Source: Istiophorus platypterus (lineage: Eukaryota > Chordata > Actinopteri > Istiophoriformes > Istiophoridae). From it: DNA of 64,000 bases. The stretch spans positions 26,157,164 through 26,221,163 of the forward strand of contig CM029121.1 in the NCBI GenBank assembly GCA_016859345.1, given 5' to 3'. The notes beneath the pieces were generated by a model. It ran no database searches and was not told the DNA's origin. It saw nothing but the letters and a program-made list of their open reading frames with translations. Below, piece after piece: positions 1-13,528 of the stretch. Each line of letters opens with the position of its first letter. Positions within the stretch are counted from its first letter, which is position 1. The position numbers and the translations under genes were made by a program.

Positions 1-549
1 TTGGTTATAAATGACCCCCGGAGAACAATGCAGCCACTTACTGTAGCAATGGCCGGCCGCCCGAGGCACATTGTAGGGAGTCAATAAAACCCATTTCATG
101 ACAAGCTCACAACAAACCTAAGGATCTAATGGGCAACGTCCAAAGAAACTTTAAGAAAAAAATCCATAAAATTCACATCACAGATTGGAGGGTCGGTGTA
201 AACAAGAGCTTCATACACGCTACTAACAAGGCGTAGATTTGCCAGAGAAATAATAAAATGTTCATTTTTTCCAAATATGCCTTCATGTGTTTGTTTTCAA
301 CTGGCGGCCAAAGAATTTCTAACAAAGTGAGAATAAATAAATGCTCAACAGTTTCTCCCTCTGTGACCGAATCAGCAGCCAAAGTCATGTCATAGGACTC
401 CGTGGTCCGTGGCCAGCATGGTGGTGGACAAACAGAATAGCTACAGCCAAAACCTTTGCTGGCATTTGGCCTTTTGACATGTTGTTCCCCCACCATGCAT
501 GTGCTGCCATTTTTTGAAAAAATGTGCCATAACTCTGTCCTCCCTGCAG
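1..549 (+). other. End of CFTR intron 2
   Basis: No coding sequence recognised; ends at the exon 3 acceptor. Confidence 0.8.
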
Positions 550-661
550 AGAATGGGACCGAGAGGTGGCGTCGGCCAAGAACAAGCCCCGGCTGCTGCG
601 AGCGCTGGCCCGCTGCTTCTTCGGCCCTTTCGCCTTCTTCGGTGTCCTCCTCTACCTCGGG
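550..661 (+). CDS. cftr: CFTR exon 3 (elbow helix to TM1)
   Basis: Acceptor ctgcag at 544-549, donor gtgagt at 662. The first base completes the codon split from exon 2, then 37 codons run EWDREVASAKNK to LLYLG. It encodes the cytosolic N-terminal stretch and the start of TM1. It is 112 bp, one codon longer than human exon 3 (109 bp). Confidence 0.95.
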
Positions 662-3600
662 GTGAGTAGTGTCTGGATTCACATTGATCTGGCAACAGTG
701 TAGTGAAATGTGACACCAATGCCACCAGGATGGATCATACCATGACTTGTTGCAGATATAAACTTGTGATTCTTATCAAATGATGTTAGGTTTGTTTATT
801 TTGTGACTGTTTAAGCTTCATGGGGGGCCAGACTATATCTCACCAGACATAACACTGAAAGCAGGTGAATGACACGGACCTATCACCAGTAAATCTAAGT
901 TCATTTCAATCAGTAGAGCTACAGACAAGACAAGGAATATCAGTCTGTTTAATTCTCACAGCCAGTGAACAATTGCACATTAAAAAGGCTCAGATTTACT
1001 GACACTGAATGTCTTTTGAGTAAACAACACAAGATAAGTGACTTCATCAGTTTTAAGAACCCCCACAGTTCCCATCCATCCCTGTCACACAGCTCTGTTT
1101 CACTGCCATCTTTTTCTGCTCCACCTCCTGTCGTAGGAGGCCTCCAAGGCAGTGCAGCCTCAGCTTCTGGGCCGCATCATTGGCTCCTTCGACCCGTTCC
1201 ATGCTCCAGAGCGGGGCCAGGGCTACTTCCTGGCCCTGGGCCTCTCCCTGCTCTTCACCGCCCGCTTCCTCCTGCTGCAGCCCGCCATCTTCGGCCTGCA
1301 TCACTTGGGCATGCAGATCCGCATCGCCCTCTTCAGTCTTATATACAAGAAGGTGAGGGGAGGACAGCTTGTGTGGAATTAAGACTCGATGACGTAAAAA
1401 GTCCTGAGCCACTATGCACTGAACTTGGTGGAGGGATGGGGCATTGGTCAGAGAGGAACCTATTTAATTTTGGGGCAGATCTGAATCATTTAATACAAAT
1501 TCAATTTTATTTTCTATGGAGTCTGGTGTGGGTTGTCTGATATTGCCCTCTGTGGAGTTCTGCACTCTCTGAGCACCATTCTAGTTCCTATTTTGAACTT
1601 TTTATTTATTTATTTATTTTTTATATTAAATTCCAACGGCTGTATCAGACGGTGACTAGAGGTTACTTTAATCAAGCAATGGAGCCAACACTGGGTTTCA
1701 CTCATTTTGAATCTTACAGATCAGGTTTAAGTTTACACACATCCCTAGAAGTTTAGAAAATCCTCCAACTTATTCTGCTTTCCCTGTATTATGTCATCAT
1801 TCAAAAATATTTCTTTCCATCACTGAAATGTTGACACTTTGGACTAGACTAGTTTTTAAAAAATGAAATTTGACAATCTTTTAGTTATAACTTTTGCAGC
1901 CTAAACAGTAATTGTAGGGGTCACGTAGATGTAGTGGCATTCAGTGTTTTGCCGTTCAAATGTAACTTCTTCCATGACTTGTAACCAGCAACAACGAGGG
2001 CTGTTTTCCCTGATAACAAATATCAAATAGTCGCTACTCGGAACTGCTGCTGTAACATCTAGTTTTTAACTACAAAAAAGACAATACGCCCCAGCTGATT
2101 AGATAGAGGGACACTTATTTGTGAACCTTTTATCAGCTGACAATCTTTTTTTTCCCCCTTGCCTTTGTTTTTTAAGATCCCATTTTTCCCCGGAGCCACC
2201 TCATCAGCTAAATGCCCCCACCCTCTTTTATCACGCGTGATCGAACATTCCCAGAAAAGCCTCTTGCATGTGGAAGTCCAGCAGCGGCAATCCTCAGGCC
2301 GCTGTGAGGGGCGTGACGGCCCGGTGTCAAAAGCTTGGTCGCGTGGCCCCCCCCAATTCACTTTCTCCCTTTTTGTGCTTTTACTGACCCCCCCGACCTT
2401 TGATTTTTTAATTATTTTTTCTTTTAGACCCTGAAGCTATCCAGCCGAGTCTTGGATAAGATCAGCACCGGTCAGCTGGTCAGTCTGATGTCCGCCCACC
2501 TCAACAAGCTGGATGAGGTGAGAGAACCCAAACGTTTTTATTAAGTTATATGTACATCGAAGCAGGAATTTCTCATGAAGCACCAATACCCAAAAATTTC
2601 TGGCCAATCAGATGCTTTACATCCAAATGTAAGGTACCTGTCATTCACTTGCTGAGGTGACAGCTACAAGGAAAGCTGATCTCTTATCATGCTCATTAGT
2701 AAACTGGGTTTTTGAGTCTTATCCTGGTTTAAATCATATTTTGAAAAAGTGGTTTGCACAGAACTTAGAGAAACCTGGTTATTCATATCCCTGTTTATGT
2801 AATTATAACAGTTTCCAGGTTTATGATGGTCTGTGTGCAGGTTTCCTGATTCCTTTACATCTCTGCCTGAAAGAGTTACTGCAGAACAACTGAGAATGCA
2901 GAGTTTTTTGTCTGACTCTGATTTCTGTTGCATTTTTTTTATTCTGCTGGATTTTGATTCTATGCCTCAGTACTTGTTGATTATTGTGCATTCATGCATC
3001 TGGCGAGTCAGACTTACCCTTTGGGGCAAGTTGATTATCATCATGTCTTTTACGATCATGTTTTTTTTTCTTGTAAAGAAATGTCAGAAACCCGGATAGG
3101 GTTCTTATGTTCCACGGTATCCTGTTTTCTACCAGACCACTCCAGCTAGTGTATCCTGCTTTCTTCCAAACGGGTATAATGGCTTATCCAGGTTTTCCTG
3201 AAACCAGGATAAGGTGTCTGTACGTAAAACACACAACCGGGGATAGCATGACAATCTTTGACCCCTTTACGTAAAATCATAATTTTAGAAATGGTGCAGG
3301 GATTAATTGTAAAATGAGATTTTTAATGCACCATTTACTCTGAAGTACATGAAGCGATTCTTAATAACAAGTCTTGACTTTAGAAAATGATGTTTGATAG
3401 TGACTTGCAGCTTATTGTTCCTTTGCATAAATCAAGTTACTTTTTTTCTTTAAAAAAGGACCCATACAGTAGTTTTCCACTCATGAATGCCGGGAGGGCG
3501 GTGGAGTGTGTTGTCACTATGGGCAGGATGAGGGAAAAGAGTGACAGGTAGCGCCCTCATTGGCTTCAGTGAATCCATCTCATTACCAAACAGTCAGCTA

Positions 3601-3739
3601 GGTGTCATTCACACTGAGGGACAGTAGAGCTGGATCAATACACACATACACACACATACTCAGTAAGGTGTGTAACTGTAACTGTGAATCCACATTGAAA
3701 CATAAAATTTTTGATCACTTAAGACAATGTAGCTGGAGG

Positions 3740-3811
<72 letters not shown>

Positions 3812-6800
3812 ACTGAACAGAGGCCTGCCCTCTGTCTCACCGAGGCGCTGAATGTGGAAACACTCTGCCACCTGCAAAGGGACAATTATCACCTGGCTCG
3901 GATATGGCCTGGCTAGTGCGTCCCTCTCTCCCACTGGGGGGGAGGTCTCTGTTCCGTGTGTGTGTGTGTGTGTGTGTGTTTGAGGAAAGGAGGGGGGAAG
4001 GTTGTGATATTCAGCAGACTTGGAATCAGTTCCCTTTCATGTGAGCAGATAAAACTGAGTTAGTTGAGGCGAGAACCGAGAGAAGCTCTCGGCAGAGAGA
4101 TTCGTCAGTGCTGCGCGAACTATACGAAAGAAAATCCCAGGAAGAAAAAAAATAGGAGCACGGTTGTTTGTTTGATGCGTTTTTTTTCCCCTTGTCTCTC
4201 TAACTCGCTCACACTAGCGAGCCGCAGTGGTCGGCTTTCCTTAAACTTCAGGGCCAGGTTCGAGGCTCTGAACGGGGCTAAAGCAACATAAATTGTTTGT
4301 TTCCACTGTTGCACATTGACTACTTCATCCAGCTTAGATTCACTAGTAAACTGAGAAAACAAACCAAAAAAAACCAAGAGAGTATAACATTTTCCGTAGA
4401 AACCTATCCATTGAAGTAGTGCATTTATGTCACATGAAGATGAAAATCTCAATGAGAAGCGAATGCCTGCACACTGACTCAAAACCAAAAATTTATTCGG
4501 ACGTTCGGGTTCATTCACTTCCTTCCCAGCATAGCATAGCATAGCATAGCATAGGATAGCATAGAGTGCTGTACTGTCTGTCTTTTAGCCTAGTACTGTA
4601 CGTTCCAGGCTCGTTGTTTCCACCAAAAATATGGCCGAACACATGTTACTGTTTTACACTATCTTTGGTTTACTGTTTACCCTTTTTGCACATAGCTACG
4701 TCTTGTTTATGTTGCCCGAAGCTCACCAGGATCTGCTGGCGTCTGACGTTTTAGAGCCTCCTCTCAAAACTAGGAGAGAGTCTGAGTGTGTGTGATACAC
4801 AAATAGTGGAAGATTTTAGGTTTTTAGTGGTATGTTCCTTTAACCTGAGCTTTTGATCTTTCTGGATGGTCAGGAGCAAAAGATCCTCTCCTTATTGGAA
4901 ACATCACATCAAAGCACATTTACCTTATGTACGCTCATTTATCTCTGTGTACTCTGTGTGTGTCTATGTGTGTCTGTGTGTGTATGTGTCTTTTACAGAG
5001 CTTGGGTCTGGCCCACTTCGTGTGGATCACCCCCCTGCAGTGCATCCTCATCGTGGGTCTGATATGGGAGCTGATCGAGGTGAACAGCTTCTGTGCCCTG
5101 GCAGCTCTGACCCTGCTGGGCATCATCCAGGCCTGGCTCTCGCAGAAGATGGGACCTCACCGGTGGGGGGGCACTGTCACACATACACTCACATTATACT
5201 ATATCTGTATATATTACAACCTAAACTAAATTTGTAATTGTTCTGTGCGCGCGCACACGTATGACTCCGCTACACTTAGGTGATTAAAAAAAAACAACTT
5301 CTTTTACTGGACAGGGTGAAGCGAGCGGGGATGATCAGCCGCCGCCTGGCGCTCACCTCGGAGATCGTGGAGAACATCCACTCAGTGAAGGCGTACGGCT
5401 GGGAGGAGGTGATGGAGACCATCATCAAGAACATCAGGCAGTAAGGGCCCCTGCCGCACACAGACACGCACACATACAACTGTATAAGAAAAGGAAAAAT
5501 TCCCCTGTTTTAGTTTACTTTCTGTTCTGTTAATGCCAAAGTTTAACTGTGCAGTGTGGAGGTTGGAACCACTGCTATTCTCACACATCGTAGAGCCTGT
5601 AATCATATTTCCAGTATCTATTTTTATACTCTCCATGTACAATATATCATTTTTCATAGACATACTGCAATAAATTGATCTGTAAAGAGAGACACTCAGC
5701 ACAGAGTCGCTCCACATCACACCTGTAAGTCTTTGACTGTACACTCGAAAGTGGACTCAACCTGGTGCCAAAACTGAGAGAGGGATGTTGAAAATGTGCG
5801 GTGAACCTGCCGTCTGCGACGGCTATTGGAGCCAGAATCTGGATCACTGTAACTGGCGAGTCCAATAAACTCACAGGAAAGAGATTTGGTGTCATGGTGC
5901 AGAATTATTTTGATTAGAGCTAACACAGAGACACCAAGTCGTCAACATTTACTTGATGATAGCGGCATGAAGAACTTGTGCACCGTGGACCAGAACAGCT
6001 TTATAAATGTTGGTTGCTCTTTGAACACAAGATAAAATTTCCTGTAATACTCAGAGGCCTGGAAAAAGGCTAGAAATAAACTTTGCAACTTTAAGTTCCT
6101 CAGCTTAAATACAAACTGAAAACGCCTGAAGGCGTTATTCTTCTAATATTATATTTATTTATCTACTTAAGCAGTTTTTTAAAAAGGCATTTCTGTTTGC
6201 GTCCTTCTTTCTTTTCTCCCATTTTCCCCTCCCTCCTCAGGGACGAGGTGACACTGACGAGGAAGATCGGCTCTCTGCGGTACTTCTACAGTGCCTCATA
6301 CTTCTTCTCTGCCATCCTGGTCATCGTGTCCGCCATTCTGCCTCACGCGCTCAGCAAAGGCATCATCCTGCGTCGGATCTTCACCACGGCCTCCTACTGC
6401 ATGGTGCTGAGGATGACGCTGACCCGCCAGCTGCCTGGATCCATCCAGATGTGGTACGACACGCTGGCCCTGGTCACGAAGATCGAGGTGGGTCCAGTGG
6501 AGAGTGGAGGATATTCACACACCTATTGAAGCGGGATGTGGTGTAGTGGTTTAGTTAAATTTCTTCACCACTACCAAAAATGTCACAAAGTGTTGGTCAT
6601 CAGCAGATTCAGTGTAAAAAAAAAAATGTCAACTTCAACAGGCTGTAAAGAACAAATGAGAATACAGCAAATATTAAATGTAAATGTCGTGCTGATGTCC
6701 CTGCCTGTGTTTTTTTTTTTTTTTCTTCCAGGAATTCTTGATGAAGGAGGAATACAGAGTGCTGGAGTACAACCTGACCACCACTGAGCTGGAGCTGGTA

Positions 6801-9800
6801 AATGTGTCTGCATCCTGGGACGAGGTTTGTTCATGTCTGGATGTCAAAATTGAATGTGACATGTTGCGAAATGAATGTTATCTAATATGATTACAAGCAT
6901 ATTTAATAAAATGCAGTCAAAGCATTGTAGTTCTACAGCAGGGAGCCAGATTTTAAGCAGTGTCCTTAATCAAACGTTGTTTACATTAATGACCAATAAA
7001 TGGTTTAATATGAAATGCTTAAAACAAAGGATGTGGGATATTTTTACTGCACAGCAGAAGTAAATTCGGTATCTGAATGAATTTATAAACAAAGGTAAAT
7101 AAGTTATGCAGAATGCAATTGAAACAAAATAATAGCCACCACTCAAATCTTCAAAATTGCCCCTGTTGCAGTTGTTTTAATTTAACGCGTAGCCAAACAA
7201 ATGACATCACGTAATATACAAGGCATTAGAACAAAGTTAAACCTATTCTTGTGGCTACAAGACTAGGTCAAAACCTTCTATTTGGCTGGACCGCCCTCTA
7301 TCCGTTTGCTTCTCTCCTACTCTCTGTGGTCACATATAGAGTATTTAATTCAGCTGAATTAATTACACAGATGAAACTGTTTCCATTTACATGTTTTTCT
7401 GTTTCCGTTTCAGACAATGGAACAAATACAAAATAGTAACTGAAACGTCGCCTATTAAGACGGCGTGTTAACCAGCAGTCGATTCCAAGCTGCTCCTCTG
7501 CTGCTTAAGTCCTGGTTTTATAACTGCAACGTTGTCTGACAACATCACCGAACACATTTGTTATAGACAACAGATGTGCTGGGATTTCAGTTTTATCTAT
7601 TTGTAAAATCATCACTTAGAGAGAGAGTTAGAAGTTCATTCCTGTCTGTGTCAAATGCCTGGTGGTCAATTGCCACAGTGCTTTTATGAAGAAAAGTTGC
7701 GAAAAGATTCTCAAAAATTGGTAAATCTAGTAACAAAGATGCTAAGTTGGAAAGACAGCTTCTAAAAGCCCCCTGATGACACAATAGAAACTGTTTGCAC
7801 TAATTAATTTTAAAAGAGCAACGACCAGTAGGGTAACTTCATCTGTCAGTCAGTCACGGACATTTGCATTTTTAGGGCTGGCCCCGCTCTTGCGGCCCAG
7901 CCAAAAAAGTTATTTTCCTCACACATTCCACATCAAGGAGAAAGTCTCAGCTGCCTGGATCCCTGGACAGCAAACAAAATCTCACTGGTTTTTATTTTGT
8001 GACATGCTCACATCTCTCTGATGAAGTTTGCTCATGATGCAGCACCATGCTAAAAAAAATTCCACTGACAACCTGCTGAAAACACCCTGGGAACTGATCC
8101 TCCTTTGCTAAAGAAATACCGAGACAGCTTTGTGCAATATCTGATCATGTGTGATATACCAAAATATGAATGTTGACTATTCTCAAATATTTTTCTCATG
8201 GAAATGTTCCAGGTAATGATCCTTAAAGTTTGAACTATTGCTAAAATTCAGCTGTTTCTTTATGTATTTATAAGACTACAGCAAACAGCAGAAGAAACAA
8301 ACAACTGTTGGCTAATTATTGGCCATAGTACGAATACTGTATGTATGGTATATGTCACTAACATAAGAAGGCAGCGTCATTAAAGACACTCTGACACCCC
8401 CTAAATCCACCACAGGTTACAGTGATATTAGTTACCATTACTGGAAGTGGATGGTATAATCTTATTCATAGGCAGAGGCCGTAAACTTAGTCTAACAGGT
8501 GTGATTCCCTTACCACCCAATACCGTGAGAAAACGCACCCCCCATCACTTTGCATAATTAATCACCATGGTGTTGTCAGCAAACTTTTGCTGGGAACACC
8601 GGATCACCCTTTTGAGACCGGGAGCTGTGTTCATCACCTTAAATCCCAGATCCTCCTCTGGCCTTCTCCTCTTCCTGGAATGAGCCATTCGCAGATGAAT
8701 TGGGGGGTGGGTGGTGGTGGTGGTGGTAGGGGGTAGCCTTTCTTTACTACTGACAGCGTTGTACGTCAGCTCATTAGAATGAGAATCACACAGACATGCC
8801 TATAGAAACCAAAGCAAGCCCTGGCATTAGGGGAACGGTGACCCGTAAAACGTCACAGAGGTCGACGATAAAGCCGAGTAAGGCAGAGCCCCCACCCATT
8901 TTTTTTTTTTTTTTTTTTTCTTTTTAACAGCTAGATGTGTCACCCGTTAATCTTTACAGAGGTGGCGACAGATGAGGTGAATCAAGGCCTTTGTGGAGGC
9001 TTTGTGGAGTCTTCTTCTGTCTTCGGAGAATCTCTTGTTTCTTTCATCGGTGTCACTGTCTGACAGACACACTCACTCAGCTCTGAAGCTGCAGTTATGT
9101 AATTTAAAAAAAAAGGAACACACAGAACAAGTACATGCTGTAAACACGTACACACAGAGTGATGTATACTTTTAGGTAGGATGGTATAGTGTGCGAAGGC
9201 ATTGCACACCAGACTCTAGCACAGAAAAGTAAATTATGTGTATATGGAAGATTTGAACAAAGTACAGTTGAGTTCTATGTAATATGCTCAGCTGCATTAT
9301 AGTTAAGACACTTTTGTTTTAATTTGTTCAAAATACAAATGTAAGGGCTTGAAGTTTTTTTTTTAAATGTAGAATATGTAAAATCTGTTAAAATCAAAAG
9401 TGAAAAAAAGTGAAAATGGCAGTTCAGTTGCAGACATTGTGTATTTTTTCAGTCTTCCTGCTTAACCATTTAAAAATGTTTAAAAGGAAAAAAGCTTAAA
9501 ACAAAACTTCAGAAACTTAGACAAATGGTAAGATGTCAACAAATGCTGACAATTTTAAGAAACATTATAAATGACAGTTTACTTTAAACTGCAGTGAATT
9601 GTATAAACTTGCAGCAAGAAGCTGAAAAACGTCTCAATGTGTGGACATATTCATGTCATATTCATTAGTATCAGCATCTTTAAAAAAAAAAAGGATAATT
9701 TGAATTAAAAATCAAAACAATGTGCCTTAGGTAGTTCAGAATAACTGATGTCTAATAAATTATGTTTAACCACATTCATATTTTTGTTTCATTATCTTCA

Positions 9801-12800
9801 TAACCTCCATAGATTTTGTTCAACCCATATAAACAGCGAACCCCCCCCCCCTTTTTTAACTTTCCTGCAGGGAATTGGCGAGCTGTTCGAGAAGATCAAG
9901 CAGGAGAGCAAAGCAAACGGACCCCCCAACGGCGATGCTGGCCTCTTCTTCACCAACCTCTACGTTACACCTGTCCTCAAAAACATCAGCCTATACCTGG
10001 AGAAAGGCAAGATGCTGGCAGTGGCTGGGTCAACTGGCTCAGGGAAGGTGCGTCACAGAAAAGCGCCTCATACAGACAGGCGTTTTGGATAAAAGAACCA
10101 AATTCATGAATCCATCCGCTGCCGGATGTCTGGACAAAGTCTTGTCCAGCAAGGCCACACAAAACCTAAGTGCTGAGAGACAACTCAGAACCACAGAATA
10201 AAATTGTAGAAGGATAGAGACCATCTTTTTCTTCTTTTTTCTTTCCATTTTTTTCCAGAGTTCCCTGCTCATGCTGATCCTCGGAGAGCTGGTGCCGACG
10301 GAGGGCAAAATCCGCCACAGCGGTCGCATCTCCTTCTCACCTCAGACCTCCTGGATCATGCAGGGGACAATCCGCGACAACATCCTGTTTGGCCTGACCT
10401 ACGACGAGTACCGTTACACCTCTGTCATCAAGGCCTGTCAGCTGGAGGAGGTACATTCGATTTTATCATATCCTTCATTCTTTTTCTCTCCCTCCTTCTC
10501 TACAACTTCTGTTCTGCAGTTTGAGCGCATTTCTGTACATATTGTTCCATCACCATGGAACAATCTGATCCTCTGCTGTTTATTCCAAACTCCACATTAT
10601 TTATAGCAGAAAACAAGGATGCTTTATTTCCCAGGTGCTTAAATCAAAAATTTACTTGTAAATAATAAAAACAAAGTTTACAACTATAATTATATGAGTA
10701 GTAAAGATTAACTGGGGTTTAAATGGAGCCATTTCTTTCATAAAAATTCATCTGAAAGTCAATGATAAACAGAGCACAACTAATCGAATTTAAAATAACA
10801 GTCTCAGAGGTTTTGTCTCTAAAATTATTAGTGGACCTGTGAAATAAGGCATTATCTAAACTTAAATTTTATAGCTTTTCATATTCAAGCCTTTTTTTTT
10901 CTCAAGATGGTTAATTTTGGATATTCCCCGTCCCCTCACAAAACTCTCCTGCAGAGCAATCTAGACAATGAGCTCAGGAAGCTTCGGAAACATGCCACCC
11001 CCCCCCCAAAAAAAAAAAAGAATATAAGTACAAGATGATTTGGGTCGAAGCTGTGGCTTGTTGAGTCATATTTTGAAGATGCTAAGAACTTAGACAAACA
11101 CCAGACGCGTATCACACCGCACTAAGAGTTTGGAAAGTTCACTGGATATTTTAAAACTATTTTTTTGCCACCATGAAAACGTCTCCCCACTGTTATTTAT
11201 TGTAACTGACATGAGTTGAAGCTACTGTTTTCAATGGTAAAAAGCAAAAGTAAAAGTGTTACGAACAGGGTTTAAGTTGAGTCCCTGTAAATCACTGACA
11301 CATTGTAAAAACGTCAGAAAATATTAGTTTATTTACAAATACTTTGGTGTTCTTCAGAGCACTGTGGTAGATTCATCTTTGCCAGCTTTGCTCACTTGTC
11401 TCTCAGAGCCTCTGAAAAAGCGTCAAGAAGGTTCAGGTTTCCCCCCCTCCACATTTACACCCATTATGTCCCTCATGCACAAAGGCACACATGCTTGAAC
11501 ATTCTCGCTCTCATATGCTGATACGCGCACGCGCACGCACACAAACACATACACAATCACACACACAAACATACAGTCACGCTCTTATAAGCCCCGAGTG
11601 TTGAGTGATGGCCCCCTCAGCAGAATAATGTCTCCTCTGTTGCCATGGAAATCTCTGGTTATTTCACTGCTGGGATGGAATATGAGCCTGTTGGTTTCCC
11701 AGTAACGGACGTTGCAGCACAGATGGGCTGTAGGGGCGAATCATCAGGTCTGTGGGCTCGTAGGGCTTATAGTTCAATATTAAACTGTGTAAATTAAAAA
11801 GTATGTTTCACGTTGTTGGACGGAAAAAAATCATGATGTGTGGCATACATGAAACTAAAGTATCCCAGAGGTGATTTATACACGCACCGAGCACTTTATT
11901 AGGAACACCATACTAATACTGGGTAGTTCTTCCGTTTGCTCTCAGAAAGGCCCGGATTTGGATTTGGCTCCTTTTGGCCTATATTCCACAAGATGTTGGA
12001 AACTTTCCTTTAAGATTTTCGTCCATGTTGACATGATTGCATCACATAATTTCTGCAGATTTGTCAGCTGCACATTCACGCTGCCAGTCTCCCTTTCTAC
12101 CACATCCCAAAGGTGGTTCTACTGGATTCAGATCTGGTGACTGGGGGGCCACTGGAATTCATAGAACTCACTGTCATGTTCATGAAACCAGTTTGATGAA
12201 TTATCCTGATGGAAGTAGCCGTTAGAAGATGGTAAACTGTGGCTATAGAGGGATGAACATGGTCAGCTAAAGTACTCAGACAGGCTTTGGCATTCAAACC
12301 ATGATTGAATGGTGTTAAAGGGCTAAGAAAACCTACCACCACCACCAGCCTGGACTGTTGACACAAAGCAGGTCCATGGGTTCAAGCTGTTGACACAAGA
12401 TTCTGACCCGACCATTTGCCGCCTCAGCAGAAATCCAGATCCATCAGACCAGGCCACGTTGTTCCTGTCTTTAACCATCCAGGTCTCTGTTCTTGTCCGA
12501 CAGGACCGAAACCTGACGTGGTTCTTCTGCTGTTGTAGCTCATCCACCTGAAGAGTTGACATTTGACATGTTCATTCTCAGATGCTCTCTAAAGTTTTAA
12601 AGAGTGTTTATCTGAGTTACCGTGGCCTTTGTCAGCTCCAACAAGTCTGGCCGTTCAACTCTGACCTCTCTTCAACCCAGAACTGCTGCTGCTCGATGGA
12701 TGTTTTTTGTTTTTCACACCACTCTAGCAAAAAAACTCCAGAGAGACTGAATTTCTGGCAGATCAGCAGTTTCAGAAACATTCATACCAGCCCCTCTGGC

Positions 12801-13495
12801 AGCCAACAACCCTGCCACGGTCAAAGCCACTTGACCGACACAAAAACAAGTGTTTACAGCTGCTTCTGCATTGATGTAGCTTTGAGCATTTTGTCCCCAT
12901 TCTGATGTTTGATGTAAACATTAACTGAAGCTCCTGACCTGCATCTGCAGGATTGCATTGAACTGTTCTGCTGCCACGTGCTTGCCTGCTTCGATAATTA
13001 CATGAATAAGCACATGAACAGGTGTTCCTTATAAAGCGCTCAGTGTATGTATACACTTACAGGTCATTTTAAAAAAAAATTTTGACCCAGTCTCAGAAAT
13101 TCTCTCATTTTAGATACATTTAATGTATTATAAAATCATTATATCATTAAATCTACTTTGTGAATAAATGGGAGTATAAACATTCACGTTACAGTGGTAT
13201 AGCAGTCAAATATGCAAAGAAATTATCAAAATCACATTTTTGTAACCTCTTTAAACATAAGGTTTATGCTGATAAATCAGCGACAGTTTTTTAAATTGTT
13301 GATATTGTTGACACTGTTTTAGTATCATTATATTATCGATACTGAAATCAAAGCAGCAGCTCATGCCGTCGCGTTTATTTACCGCCACGTCCCATTTCCT
13401 GTGACACTTGACAGCGCCTCAGTGGTTTTGACAAAAAACACAACATGTTGTTACAGCAAACAAGAGCTGGCAGGCAACATTGACGTCCCCCAGTG

Positions 13496-13528
<33 letters not shown>

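Larger units (their letters stand above)
2518..4998 (+). other. CFTR intron 5
   Basis: Holds a diverged dispersed repeat (about 2590-3290) with recurring cctggttt/aaaccagg words, including the near-palindrome tatccaggtttt...aaaccaggata at 3184-3211, then (TG)n runs and the atagc repeat. No gene seen. Confidence 0.6.

Noticed and set aside
965..1540. 191-codon plus-strand open frame
   Set aside because: Runs through exon 4 of CFTR in a different frame; the CFTR frame is clear.
1541..1556. CTCF-like word near tgccctctgtgga
   Set aside because: Aligned to the core it has several mismatches; it lies in a repeat.
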